Positions 8,913 to 17,181 of a DNA stretch of 64,000 bases are shown one piece after another; positions within the stretch are counted from its first letter, which is position 1; every line of letters begins with the position of its first letter. A model generated the notes under the pieces. It ran no database searches. It saw only the letters and a list, made by a program, of their open reading frames with translations, and was not told the origin of the DNA. Origin of the DNA: an uncultured Prevotellaceae bacterium (GTDB lineage Bacteria; Bacteroidota; Bacteroidia; Bacteroidales; Bacteroidaceae); the NCBI GenBank assembly GCA_900314755.1, contig OMWH01000005.1:80272-144271 (forward strand), in the 5' to 3' direction. The position numbers and the translations under genes were made by a program.

Positions 8913-10589
8913 TTACGACAACCCCTCTATTTTACCATCAATAATGGTAATGCGCTCTGCCTGCGGATTCTTGGGAAGACCAGGCATCCGAAGCATGTCA
9001 CCGGCAATGGCAACTATCATCTCACTGCCACTGTTGACGATGATATCACGGATACGTATCGAAAAACCTTCCGGGGAACCATAACGGGTGGAGTCGGCAG
9101 AGAACGAGAACTGCGTCTTGGCAATACATACAGGATAGCGGCTGATATCCTTGTCGTCCTCGAAGATGGTCTTGACAGCTTCCAATCGTTTCTTACCCGT
9201 CTTCGTAAATTCGACAGAGGCAGCACCATAGATACGCTTGCATACCTTTTCTATCTTACCCTCTATGGTATCTGCCTCAGGATAAGTGAAATGAATCGGC
9301 AGCGGTTGGATATCATCAATGGTCTCAACCACCTTCTGAGCTAGTTCCACTGCGCCTTCTCCGCCCTTTATAAAGGCTTCGTTAACCGCAAATCCGACAC
9401 CCATGTCCTCACAGTTCTTACGCACGATGTCTATCTCTTCGTCAAGGTCTGTATCAAAGCGGTTAAGGGTTACAATGACCGGTTGTCCGAAGCCCTGCAT
9501 GTTGTTGATGTGACGATTGAGGTTTTTCAGTCCCTCTTTCAATCCATTGGCATTAGGCTCTTTGATGCTGTCCAGGTCGACCCCTCCATGCATCTTCAAT
9601 CCTTGTGTGGTAGCTACGATGACCACTAGACGCGGTTTCAACCCTGCCTTACGGCACTTGATATTGAAAAACTTCTCAGCACCCAAGTCCGCACCGAAAC
9701 CAGCCTCCGTCACCACGTAATCTCCATAAGTCATTGCCATCTTGGTAGCAAGGACACTCGAGCAACCGTGTGCGATATTAGCAAAAGGTCCTCCATGAAT
9801 GAAGGCAGGTGTATTCTCGGTAGTCTGTACGAGATTGGGCATCAGCGCATCCCGCATAAGAACAGTGATGGCACCTGCCACTCCCAGGTCGCGGACACGA
9901 AACGGCTTGCCGTCGGAAGTGATTCCCAACAATATATTCTCGATACGATGCTGTAAATCCTCCTCACTGGTGGCAAGACAAAGGATTGCCATCAACTCAG
10001 AGGCAGAAGTAATGTCAAAACCAGTCTCTGAGACAACACCGTCGCCCCTCAATCCTGTTACCACATTACGCAAGGCACGGTCGTTGACATCCAATACTCT
10101 TTTCCAATAGATCTCCCGTAAGGAAAAACCATCTTTGCGATGCTGGTAGATGTAGTTGTCAAGCATAGCACTGATGGTGTTATGAGCTGAGGTGACAGCA
10201 TGGAAGTCACCAGTGAAGTGCAGGTTAATCTTCTCCATCGGCAACACCTGGGCATAACCACCGCCCGCAGCACCGCCCTTGATACCAAAACACGGACCCA
10301 GCGAAGGCTCACGCAGTGCTACCACCGCTTTCTTTCCCAATTTCTGAAGTCCTAATGTAAGTCCGATACTCACTGTTGTTTTACCTATACCTGCTTTGGT
10401 AGGACTGATGGCAGTCACCAATATCAGACGACTTTTCTTCACCCTTTTCTCGTCAATCAACGAGATGGGCACCTTTGCCATATAACGTCCATACGGTTCT
10501 ATCAACTCTTGGGAAATCCCCAACTGGGTTGCAATGTCGCCAATCGGCTTCAATTGGCACTCGCGGGCAATCTGAATATCAGTCTTCAT
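8913..10589 (-). CDS. fhs: Formate-tetrahydrofolate ligase
   Basis: Makes 10-formyl-THF from formate, THF and ATP for purine and Met-tRNA formylation. The 558-residue length matches the family. A P-loop region [10 protein letters not shown] is near residues 62-71; [19 protein letters not shown] follows at about 93-111 with the HFTGDFHA substrate loop near 124-131; and a C-terminal [13 protein letters not shown] motif is present. The K and I in the P-loop replace the more common P and E; I believe this variant is usual in Bacteroidota. The gene stands alone with its own promoter. Confidence 0.96.
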   Translation of the reverse strand: MKTDIQIARECQLKPIGDIATQLGISQELIEPYGRYMAKVPISLIDEKRVKKSRLILVTAISPTKAGIGKTTVSIGLTLGLQKLGKKAVVALREPSLGPCFGIKGGAAGGGYAQVLPMEKINLHFTGDFHAVTSAHNTISAMLDNYIYQHRKDGFSLREIYWKRVLDVNDRALRNVVTGLRGDGVVSETGFDITSASELMAILCLATSEEDLQHRIENILLGITSDGKPFRVRDLGVAGAITVLMRDALMPNLVQTTENTPAFIHGGPFANIAHGCSSVLATKMAMTYGDYVVTEAGFGADLGAEKFFNIKCRKAGLKPRLVVIVATTQGLKMHGGVDLDSIKEPNANGLKEGLKNLNRHINNMQGFGQPVIVTLNRFDTDLDEEIDIVRKNCEDMGVGFAVNEAFIKGGEGAVELAQKVVETIDDIQPLPIHFTYPEADTIEGKIEKVCKRIYGAASVEFTKTGKKRLEAVKTIFEDDKDISRYPVCIAKTQFSFSADSTRYGSPEGFSIRIRDIIVNSGSEMIVAIAGDMLRMPGLPKNPQAERITIIDGKIEGLS

Positions 10590-10616
10590 CTTTTATATGT
10601 TTTTGCTTGTGGGCGA

Positions 10617-10648
10617 CAAAGATACAATTTTTTTGTCAAATCACCAAA
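10617..10648 (-). promoter_or_regulatory. Promoter of fhs
   Basis: Minus-strand TATCTTTG (10624-10617) lies 20 nt from TTTG (10648-10645), a full match to the Bacteroidota promoter. Transcription should start near 10613, leaving a leader of about 24 nt. Confidence 0.65.
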
Positions 10649-10799
10649 AAAGTCACTAATGCTTTCTTCACCCCATGGCAATAGTCCCTATAGGGGTAAA
10701 GGAATGCCTCCTTTCACGTATTCCAAGCATTGGAACAACGTAAAGGAGATATTAGAACAAAGCACAGGAGGTATCGGAATGAAGAACGAAGGCTTTTTC

Positions 10800-10833
10800 T
10801 GTCATATTGACATATAATTGCGCCAATATGACA
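10800..10833. promoter_or_regulatory. Palindromic operator or activator site upstream of hsp20
   Basis: TGTCATATTG (10800-10809) and CAATATGACA (10824-10833) form a perfect 10-bp inverted repeat around a 14-nt centre. The left arm extends into TGTCA-TAT-TGACA (10800-10812), itself a palindrome. The site ends 11 nt before the candidate sigma-54 promoter. It is a binding site by inference only. Confidence 0.55.
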
Positions 10834-10844
10834 TACTGATTTCA

Positions 10845-10860
10845 TTGGCACATAACTTGT
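10845..10860 (+). promoter_or_regulatory. Candidate sigma-54 (-24/-12) promoter of hsp20
   Basis: TTGGCAC-ATAAC-TTGT matches the sigma-54 consensus TTGGCAC-N5-TTGC except for the final C. GG and GT have the required 10-nt spacing. Transcription would start near 10872, giving a leader of about 80 nt. No convincing TAnnTTTG box is present in 10850-10950. The rest of the 360-nt gap (10590-10948) holds the fhs promoter, the palindrome and a short hairpin (GGAAT and ATTCC arms near 10700-10723), and no credible gene. Confidence 0.5.
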
Positions 10861-10941
10861 ACTATAGAGGGTGTAAGCCGCAAGCGAAAGCAGAGGCAAC
10901 AAAGAGATAAACAACATTAATAAACAATTAAAAATAGAATT

Positions 10942-10947
10942 AGGAGG
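10942..10947 (+). promoter_or_regulatory. Strong Shine-Dalgarno that sets the hsp20 start
   Basis: AGGAGG lies 1 nt before the ATG at 10949 but 7 nt before the in-frame ATG at 10955. The second ATG has the right spacing and is taken as the start. Such a strong ribosome site is unusual for this phylum. Confidence 0.7.
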
Positions 10948-10954
10948 TATGATT

Positions 10955-11377
10955 ATGTTACCAGTATTCAAAAACAGTTGGTTCCCAACAGTATTCGACG
11001 ATTTCATGAACAACGATATGATGGCTTGCGCCACCACTACCGCACCGGCAGTCAACGTCAAGGAAGACGAGAACGCTTACACCATGGAGGTTGCTGCTCC
11101 TGGTATCAAGAAGGAGTACTGCCGTGTACACATCAATGATGACGGTAACCTGTGTGTAGCCATCGAGAACAAGATGGAGCATAAGGAGGAGGACAAGAAG
11201 CAGCACTACCTGCGCCGCGAGTTCAGCTACAGCAACTACCAGCAGAACTACTCACTGCCTGATGATGTCAACAAGGACGGCATCTCGGCAAAGGTGGAGA
11301 ACGGTATCCTGACCGTCGTGCTGCCGAAGATGAAAAAGGAGGAGACGAAGGTCTCACGTATGATTGAGATTTCATAA
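10955..11377 (+). CDS. Small heat-shock protein Hsp20 (alpha-crystallin family)
   Basis: ATP-independent chaperone that binds unfolding proteins in the cytoplasm. The 140-residue product begins MLPVFKNSWFPTVFDDF, the usual opening of Bacteroidota Hsp20. The alpha-crystallin domain covers about residues 25-130: PAVNVKEDENAYTMEVAAPGIKKE, the LRREFSYSNYQQNYSLPDDVN strand and the GILTVVLPK signature near the C-terminus, followed by an E/T/K-rich tail. Preceded by a strong ribosome site, a candidate sigma-54 promoter and a perfect inverted repeat, and followed by a strong terminator, so it is a single-gene, probably inducible unit. Confidence 0.94.
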   Translation: MLPVFKNSWFPTVFDDFMNNDMMACATTTAPAVNVKEDENAYTMEVAAPGIKKEYCRVHINDDGNLCVAIENKMEHKEEDKKQHYLRREFSYSNYQQNYSLPDDVNKDGISAKVENGILTVVLPKMKKEETKVSRMIEIS

Positions 11378-11400
11378 CCCCAGTCTTGGTGAGATGAAAG

Positions 11401-11440
11401 AAAGAAATCCAGATGAAAATTTGGATTTCTTTTTTTTTCT
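11401..11440 (+). terminator. Rho-independent terminator of hsp20
   Basis: An 11-bp stem (arms AAAGAAATCCA and TGGATTTCTTT, 11401-11411 and 11422-11432) is followed by an uninterrupted T run to 11438. The 3' arm contains the -33 element of the next gene. Confidence 0.85.
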
Positions 11441-11451
11441 TCTTACTTTTG
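11420..11451 (+). promoter_or_regulatory. Promoter of the sigma factor gene
   Basis: TTTG (11420-11423), a 20-nt spacer and TACTTTTG (11444-11451) give a full consensus match. The box ends only 4 nt before the ATG at 11456, so the mRNA should start at or within 1-2 nt of the start codon. Confidence 0.65.
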
Positions 11452-11455
11452 CACT

Positions 11456-12019
11456 ATGACAAACGAAGACAAGAAGCAACGTGACGAACTCGTCAGCAAG
11501 AACATGGGCTATGTGGTGACACTCGCCCGTCAGTATTCATCAGAACTACTGTCTACCGACGACCTCATCAGTGAGGGCAGTATCGGTATGATCAAGGCTG
11601 CGGAGAAATATGATCCCAGCCGTGGCAAACCTTTCGTCACCTTTGCCGCCCCCTATATCCGCCACAGTATTGAGGATGCAATCCGCAAAGTAACCGGTGA
11701 GGTGCCTGTGCTGTCCACTGACGAGTCGTTACCAGTAGGATCGAAGAACAATTACACGCTACTGAACGTCCTGGAAGACAAGGACGCTCCTAAGGCTGAC
11801 CAAGCTGTTGAGCAGAATGCGCTATCGGACGACCTGGTGCGTGCCATCGATTTCCTCAACGAGAGGGAACAGGCTGTTATCCGCGGCATCTACGGCGTGG
11901 ACGAGGAGCGTAAGACCATGGCTGAAATGGGTCTTGCCTTGGGATTGAAGAGGGAGCGGGTACGCCAGATAAGAGACAAAGCCCTACGCAAAATGCGTAA
12001 GGCTTCGTCAGACGATTAA
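11456..12019 (+). CDS. Short RpoD-like sigma-70 factor
   Basis: RNA polymerase specificity factor of 187 residues. Region 2 is at about residues 12-80 (LVSKNMGYVVTLARQY; DLISEGSIGMIKAAEKYDPSRG; FVTFAAPYIRHSIEDAIRK), a primary-sigma-like core with the -10 recognition helix. Region 3 is reduced to a linker of about 45 residues. Region 4 is at 125-182, with the helix-turn-helix TMAEMGLALGLKRERVRQI. It lacks region 1.1 and is shorter than the roughly 285-residue primary sigma of this phylum, so it is an alternative sigma of the RpoD family, perhaps stress- or growth-linked given the Hsp20 neighbour. It converges on the DUF5686 gene with a 15-nt gap and no terminator visible. Confidence 0.88.
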   Translation: MTNEDKKQRDELVSKNMGYVVTLARQYSSELLSTDDLISEGSIGMIKAAEKYDPSRGKPFVTFAAPYIRHSIEDAIRKVTGEVPVLSTDESLPVGSKNNYTLLNVLEDKDAPKADQAVEQNALSDDLVRAIDFLNEREQAVIRGIYGVDEERKTMAEMGLALGLKRERVRQIRDKALRKMRKASSDD

Positions 12020-12034
12020 GCGGTTAGCTGATAT

Positions 12035-14599
12035 TTAGAAACTAAACGCTATTACATATCTCATACCCCATTTCGGACTCGTCGGCAGGTCGTTATAGTT
12101 CAGCCGTCGAACATACTCCACATGGAAGAACTTGAAGATGTTATGGATACCTAATACGATCTCCGCATAAGGACGATCAGGATTGATCACTTGACAGCCT
12201 TTGGGGAAATACATCAAACGGTGGTTGCCTGCATTCTCCGGAAGGAATGGATTGTTCTTGTCGGAGAGTTCTCCCCACAACATACGGACCCCGATATACT
12301 CACGCCAATGCAGTTTCTTAATCAAGGGGATACGGTTGAAAATCTTACCGTTCAAGTCCCATGACACCATCAACGACGCGAAACGGTCGGTGAGGAACTC
12401 CATCGTATTGATGAGGTTGAAAGTCTCGGGCAGGATGACGTACGACTGGTTGGCAGCAGGATGAATCAGCAAGGGATAAGGAACCTGGTTCCACTGCATA
12501 CCACCCTTCAAGGAGATATCGAGCTTACCCCAACTACTCAACCAGAAACGCTTATAGATATGCAGCTCGGTGTAGTTGTAGGAATACTGTCCACCGAAGA
12601 CACCGTCAAAGCCCATCGTATGGGAGACACTGAACACTGGGGCGTCGAGGTTGATGACACGACGGCGCAACTTATTATTGATATATGTCTCACCAGGTGC
12701 ATAGCGTAGTTTTGCAGTCACCTCGGTAGTCCGCATATGTTCTCCGTTACCAGTCCTGAAGAATTCCTCACGAGGAGCACTATCCAGTGTACGGAAAGAC
12801 ATCTTGCCACACGCTTCGTTCTCTTCCAATTTTCCTATCAGCGTAGCTTTCAGACCCCAGTCAGTCTCGTAATCGAAGGTGATCTGCTGTCTGTTATAGT
12901 ACATCATCTTATCCGTATCAGCCCATTTGAACGCCACCATGAAGTTATCCTTATCGGTATCCATGAAGCGGTCGCCTGGTGAGCACACGTCACGTCCCAC
13001 CTGGACCGTTATGGTACGCCTCGGGAACTCATGCGGCAGGTATTTCTTCGGGTTGATGGAATAGGTGAACTCCGCATTATAGTAGTTCTGGTGACTACCC
13101 CATCCACGACCATAGTAACCAGACAGGAAGAAATGCTTCGAGAGGTTGGCAGTGGTCTTCAGACTCAGTCGGCTGCGCCATCCGTCAACATAGTTATGCG
13201 ACAGGATGGTATTGACAGGACAGATATCGATATAGTTGGGCGTACTCGTCTCTATCGAGTTCTCGAAGAGCGCTTTCAGTCCGAAGATGACATACTTCAT
13301 GCCCTTGATATTCTCGATGCGGTGGATGAACTTATCCATGGAGCCCTCGCTCTTGGTCAGCTCCACCTGCCGGTACTGGTTCCAGAAAGCGTCGTCACGC
13401 ATCTGTGCATCCGCCTCTGTCACCTCGGGAGCCATACCTCGGAACAGTTTCTTGGGAATCGGATCGAAGGAATAGTCCCTCATACGAGTTGTTCGTGTCA
13501 CGATCAACTGACGCATGAAACTCAGCAGCTCCAGTTCTGTCGACATGTCATCTTTCGTCAGCACCCATTGTCCGTTAGGCAGTTTCTCATACTCCTGCAG
13601 GATCTTCACGTTCCGTACGAAGTTGACATTGCTCTGCTTGGGAATCGTCATCTCACAACGGCGCACGTGCAAGGTAGAGTCCTTGAGGATATACAGGTCG
13701 CCACGAAAGCCCATGTCATTCTGGTTGTTGGGCAGAAAGTGCAGATGGATACAACTGTCACGCTCTATCGCCAAGGTATCCTCGATATAGTAGCGGTAGA
13801 AACCGATACCCTCCTTGGAAATCGGAGAGATGAAAGGATATTGCAACAGACGGATATGGTCCTGATAGAGGTCGATATTCGTGAACACATCTTTGATGAC
13901 GGTATTGACGATATCACCCGTCTGGAAGATGTTGTTAACACCCTTCGACGACTGTCCTTGAATGATGGTCTTCTCCGAATGCGGATCCTTACGGTATACT
14001 TTCTGCGAAACCGTCTCGTCAACACTCACAGGAAGAATCAGTTTACCTGTGGCACTGCTCGTCTCAACCTGCTCTACCAACCATGGGTGCTTCTTAAAGG
14101 GACCCTGCTCCAACTGCTCGGGCTTCAGGTCATTGAGTGACGTGGTAATCTTCTCGTACTTATTATACTGATAATAGTCGTTGACGGCAAGGTCAGTCTT
14201 TTTCTTCGCCTCCACCACCCTTTTCATCAATTCGACAGCAGGATTATTCTTACGACTATAGCGACCACGCTTTGATTTGACAGTAACCTCTGCCAGCATC
14301 TGTTTATCAGGTTTCAATGCAACATTGAGCTTTGCCTTTGTCTTAGCATTGACATTGATGATACGCGTCTTGTAGCCTACAGCACTGAATGTGATATTCC
14401 ATCCTTCGTGGCGGGCTATAGAGTAACGTCCCTCACCATTGGAGATAGCATTGATATGGTGACCCTTATACACCACGCTGGCATAAGGGATGCTGTCACC
14501 GGTCTCGGCATCAGTGACATAACCTGTTATCTGCTGGGCATGAATCTCGAAACCTAACAGACAGAAAATACTTAGTAGATACGCTTTAAGCTGGGTCAT
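12035..14599 (-). CDS. DUF5686 outer-membrane protein with carboxypeptidase-like regulatory domain
   Basis: Large exported protein (854 residues). Residues 1-21 are a signal peptide ending EIHAQQ. A CarboxypepD-regulatory-like beta-sandwich follows (about 23-100: GYVTDAETGDSIPYASVVYKG and SNGEGRYSI), as in many TonB-dependent receptors. The remainder is DUF5686, with alternating aromatic strands in the last 400 residues that suggest an outer-membrane beta-barrel, and a C-terminal Phe (VIAFSF). It is the last gene of the lipid operon, 3 nt behind the LolA-like gene, which suggests it receives or places the operon's product at the outer membrane. No biochemical function is known to me for DUF5686. 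Confidence 0.8.
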   Translation of the reverse strand: MTQLKAYLLSIFCLLGFEIHAQQITGYVTDAETGDSIPYASVVYKGHHINAISNGEGRYSIARHEGWNITFSAVGYKTRIINVNAKTKAKLNVALKPDKQMLAEVTVKSKRGRYSRKNNPAVELMKRVVEAKKKTDLAVNDYYQYNKYEKITTSLNDLKPEQLEQGPFKKHPWLVEQVETSSATGKLILPVSVDETVSQKVYRKDPHSEKTIIQGQSSKGVNNIFQTGDIVNTVIKDVFTNIDLYQDHIRLLQYPFISPISKEGIGFYRYYIEDTLAIERDSCIHLHFLPNNQNDMGFRGDLYILKDSTLHVRRCEMTIPKQSNVNFVRNVKILQEYEKLPNGQWVLTKDDMSTELELLSFMRQLIVTRTTRMRDYSFDPIPKKLFRGMAPEVTEADAQMRDDAFWNQYRQVELTKSEGSMDKFIHRIENIKGMKYVIFGLKALFENSIETSTPNYIDICPVNTILSHNYVDGWRSRLSLKTTANLSKHFFLSGYYGRGWGSHQNYYNAEFTYSINPKKYLPHEFPRRTITVQVGRDVCSPGDRFMDTDKDNFMVAFKWADTDKMMYYNRQQITFDYETDWGLKATLIGKLEENEACGKMSFRTLDSAPREEFFRTGNGEHMRTTEVTAKLRYAPGETYINNKLRRRVINLDAPVFSVSHTMGFDGVFGGQYSYNYTELHIYKRFWLSSWGKLDISLKGGMQWNQVPYPLLIHPAANQSYVILPETFNLINTMEFLTDRFASLMVSWDLNGKIFNRIPLIKKLHWREYIGVRMLWGELSDKNNPFLPENAGNHRLMYFPKGCQVINPDRPYAEIVLGIHNIFKFFHVEYVRRLNYNDLPTSPKWGMRYVIAFSF

Positions 14600-14602
14600 T
14601 GA

Positions 14603-15100
14603 TTATTTCTTAAACGTATATTCCATATAGCCACCACTCCTGTCGTTCATACGCAGGGTCTTGAAAGAAGAGGTCTTGGTGTCGACAACCAGAACGAAAG
14701 AGGTGAACATCTGGCGTTTCTTACCTGTCGGGGTGATGGTAATTGTCTCCACTCCACCATTCTTTGAAATGGTCAAATCGTCTCCTGCAGGGATGGGACG
14801 TCCATTGATGACAGCCTCCAGAACGGCTTGGAAGGTAGCAAACATGGGGTTGCGGCGACTATCTGTCACGTGTTTCTTCTTACCCATGGTCATCGTAAAC
14901 TTGGTTCCGTCCATAATGAGTTGGTCACGGTCGTTATCCGTTGAGATACATATATATGACGGTTTGCGAATCGTCAAAGTACCCGTTGTCACCACATCTG
15001 TCTTGACAGCTTTCTTATGAGTTGTCTTCGTAACGCTCTGTGCCTCAGCGATGGCAGAGAATGCCAACATACAGCACAACATCAATACAATCTTCTTCAT
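14603..15100 (-). CDS. LolA-like periplasmic lipoprotein-carrier protein
   Basis: 165-residue exported protein with signal peptide MKKIVLMLCCMLAFSAIAEAQS. The mature part is a small beta-rich domain with short strands such as TGTLTIRKPSYICIS and QLIMDGTKFTMTM, and a C-terminal strand FKTLRMNDRSGGYMEYTF. This resembles LolA-like carriers found in aryl-polyene and flexirubin loci, where they are thought to move a lipid product across the periplasm. The call rests on overall pattern and on the neighbours (MMPL exporter, KR, KS, ACP), not on a unique motif. Located 37 nt behind the ketoreductase and 3 nt before the DUF5686 gene. Confidence 0.62.
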   Translation of the reverse strand: MKKIVLMLCCMLAFSAIAEAQSVTKTTHKKAVKTDVVTTGTLTIRKPSYICISTDNDRDQLIMDGTKFTMTMGKKKHVTDSRRNPMFATFQAVLEAVINGRPIPAGDDLTISKNGGVETITITPTGKKRQMFTSFVLVVDTKTSSFKTLRMNDRSGGYMEYTFKK

Positions 15101-15142
15101 AACTCAAAACTCTTAACTTTAAACACTAAACTCTAAACTAAG
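15101..15142. repeat. Heptamer repeat between the LolA-like and ketoreductase genes
   Basis: Six consecutive 7-nt units all beginning aac or aact (aactcaa, aactctt, aacttta, aacacta, aactcta, aactaag) fill the gap exactly from the LolA-like start codon and include the stop codon of the ketoreductase (15138-15140). Confidence 0.65.
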
Positions 15143-15878
15143 TATAAAGTCCTCCATTAATTGAAATAACATTACCAGTGATATAACCCGCTTTCGGGGA
15201 GACGAGGAAAGCCACGAGGTCAGCGACTTCCTCTGGGTTGCCGAAGCGGTTGGCAGGGATTGTCTTTTTCAACGATGCCTCATCAAGACCTTCTGTCATA
15301 TCTGTCTTGATAAAACCAGGAGCAACAGCATTCACTGTGACATTCTTACGTGCCACCTCCTGTGCCAGTGCTTTAGTGGCAGCAATGATTCCTCCCTTGG
15401 CTGCTGAATAGTTGGTTTGACCTGGCAGCCCCTTCAGTCCACTGACACTCGCCATATTGACAATACGACCGAACTTATGCAATTGCATGGCAGGCAGCAG
15501 GGGCTGTGTGACATTAAAGAAGCCTGAGAGGGTGATGTCCAGCACACGGTGCCAGTCGTCAGCAGGCATCAGTGCCATCACATTGTCACGACGAATTCCC
15601 GCATTATTGACAATCACCTCAATATACTCCTCTGGATGACGTTGCTGCCATCCATCCAACGCCTCACGGACTTGCTGGGCATTGCTTACGTCAAAGGGGA
15701 GCAGCTCACCCTGTCCGTTGATTTGCTCCAGGGTTTTCTCTGCCTCGTCTCGATTGCTGGCATAATTGATGATAACCTGATAGCCATCCTGTGCCAGTCT
15801 GATTACTACGGCGCGTCCGATGCCACGGCTACCGCCTGTTACTAATGCATATTTCATTGTCATTTCGTTTTTATTCAT
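15138..15878 (-). CDS. 3-oxoacyl-ACP reductase (FabG-like, SDR family)
   Basis: NADPH-dependent ketoreductase acting on ACP-bound 3-oxoacyl chains. With the start at 15878 it has 246 residues: cofactor loop TGGSRGIG (14-21), NNAG (91-94), catalytic S144, Y157 and K161, and a C-terminal SINGG. Start codons at 15878, 15863 and 15857 are all in frame; the first overlaps the upstream oxidoreductase by 8 nt and the others start just after its stop, so the exact start is unsure. In this operon it is the only KR next to one KS, one ACP and one dehydratase-like protein, which makes it part of a dedicated acyl-chain system rather than housekeeping synthesis. Confidence 0.9.
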   Translation of the reverse strand: MNKNEMTMKYALVTGGSRGIGRAVVIRLAQDGYQVIINYASNRDEAEKTLEQINGQGELLPFDVSNAQQVREALDGWQQRHPEEYIEVIVNNAGIRRDNVMALMPADDWHRVLDITLSGFFNVTQPLLPAMQLHKFGRIVNMASVSGLKGLPGQTNYSAAKGGIIAATKALAQEVARKNVTVNAVAPGFIKTDMTEGLDEASLKKTIPANRFGNPEEVADLVAFLVSPKAGYITGNVISINGGLYT

Positions 15879-17181
15879 TATTTATATTCAATACAATATC
15901 ACACGTCTGCCGCGCAGTCATTGCCACTCCCTCCAGACCATGCAGCATCACATTCTGTCCTGTCAGCAAAAGATTACTAAGAGGAGTACGTGGGGATAGC
16001 ATGGTGAACAACGGTTGTCTACAGTCTTTTCGGATACCATAAGCAGACCCGCCAGGGGTATGGGTAAAACGCTGCCATGTATGGGGGGTGCTGACATACT
16101 GTTCACTGACCATGTCACGAAGTCCTGGAACGACAGTCTCTGCCAACGCCATGGGATCACTGTCACACGGGGTCAGAAGATCAAGCAATGTCGCATCATT
16201 GGAGCCATCCTCGGGAACTCTGCAACTTAGCATCACCTTTGATGTAGCCTCATCCCAGACACTCCCCCCCTCATAAACAAACTTATTATGATTGAAATAA
16301 GGAAGGGTCTGTGGTTTCAACACCAGAGAGAATGTGTACATCCCATAGGTATTCTCCAACATCATCATTCTTGTGCGGAAGATTTTCTTCAGCACCTTGC
16401 TGTCTTTTACAAGCCCAAAAGTCTGGGCAGGATGGATGTCACTGATGAACAGGTCTCCCTCATATCGTTCCCCATTGTCACATAGGGCAGCGACAATACG
16501 ACCATTCTGTTCTACCAGCTCCTTCACTTCAGAACGACAGATCACATCACCACCCATCCGCTTGATATCATCCACCAACGAACGGACAACAAGACCACTA
16601 TCTCCCTTTAGTCGCCAACTGCTCTGAATATAGCTCTTCTGACTATGGACAAACGCTAACAAAGGTAAGGTCTCACGCCGCAGTTCCGTCTTGAGACAAG
16701 AGCCCGACAAGACGTCAATCAACAATTTGTCACTAAAGGTTTCGCTCAACCACTGCCAGGCATTGACGGAAGGGTCAGGGTCCGGTCCTTGCAGCATATC
16801 AACATACTTCCTTAAGGCAGCTCGCTGATGAGGGAAATCTGCCGCCAGTATTTCCACGAAACGATCGAAACCTTGGGCAAGACACCAGGTATGACCATCA
16901 ATGGTTATCTGGTCGGTACCTTCGACATCCATCCGATGCCAAGGTAAACCTAATAGACCTAACTGCCCAAAGATATCATGCAAAGCTTCTCCCTCGTCCA
17001 GTCCTCCTACATAATGAAGACCCGTGTCAAAGGTATGTCCCTTGCGCTGATAGCTCTGCATGCAACCGCCAGGTTGCCAATGGGCTTCCAGCACAAGGAC
17101 GCTACGTCCTGCTTTCGAAAGCAACTGTGCACATGCCAGTCCTCCGAAACCACTACCTATGACCACAACATCATATTTCAT
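15871..17181 (-). CDS. CrtI/RetSat-like FAD-dependent oxidoreductase
   Basis: 436-residue flavoprotein. The dinucleotide fold opens the protein (VVVIGSGFGGLACAQLLSKAG, with GxGxxG at 9-14), an acidic LVLEAH end to the second strand follows, and then GGCMQSYQRKGHTFDTGLHYVGG near 38-60. The last pattern is shared with carotenoid desaturases and retinol saturases, which act on conjugated polyene or isoprenoid chains. It overlaps its upstream neighbour by 4 nt (ATGA). In an acyl-chain operon it could introduce or remove double bonds in the chain; the substrate is not readable from sequence. Confidence 0.8.
   Translation of the reverse strand: MKYDVVVIGSGFGGLACAQLLSKAGRSVLVLEAHWQPGGCMQSYQRKGHTFDTGLHYVGGLDEGEALHDIFGQLGLLGLPWHRMDVEGTDQITIDGHTWCLAQGFDRFVEILAADFPHQRAALRKYVDMLQGPDPDPSVNAWQWLSETFSDKLLIDVLSGSCLKTELRRETLPLLAFVHSQKSYIQSSWRLKGDSGLVVRSLVDDIKRMGGDVICRSEVKELVEQNGRIVAALCDNGERYEGDLFISDIHPAQTFGLVKDSKVLKKIFRTRMMMLENTYGMYTFSLVLKPQTLPYFNHNKFVYEGGSVWDEATSKVMLSCRVPEDGSNDATLLDLLTPCDSDPMALAETVVPGLRDMVSEQYVSTPHTWQRFTHTPGGSAYGIRKDCRQPLFTMLSPRTPLSNLLLTGQNVMLHGLEGVAMTARQTCDIVLNINNE

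Noticed and set aside
8913-10589. Unusual P-loop (K and I for P and E) in formate-THF ligase as a novelty
   Set aside because: I recall the same variant in other Bacteroidota ligases, so it is probably a lineage feature.
10509-10817. A 102-codon plus-strand frame between fhs and hsp20
   Set aside because: It starts antisense inside fhs and covers the fhs promoter; composition is not gene-like.
13031-14140. A 369-codon open frame on the plus strand opposite the DUF5686 gene
   Set aside because: Histidine- and leucine-rich antisense shadow with no domain pattern.
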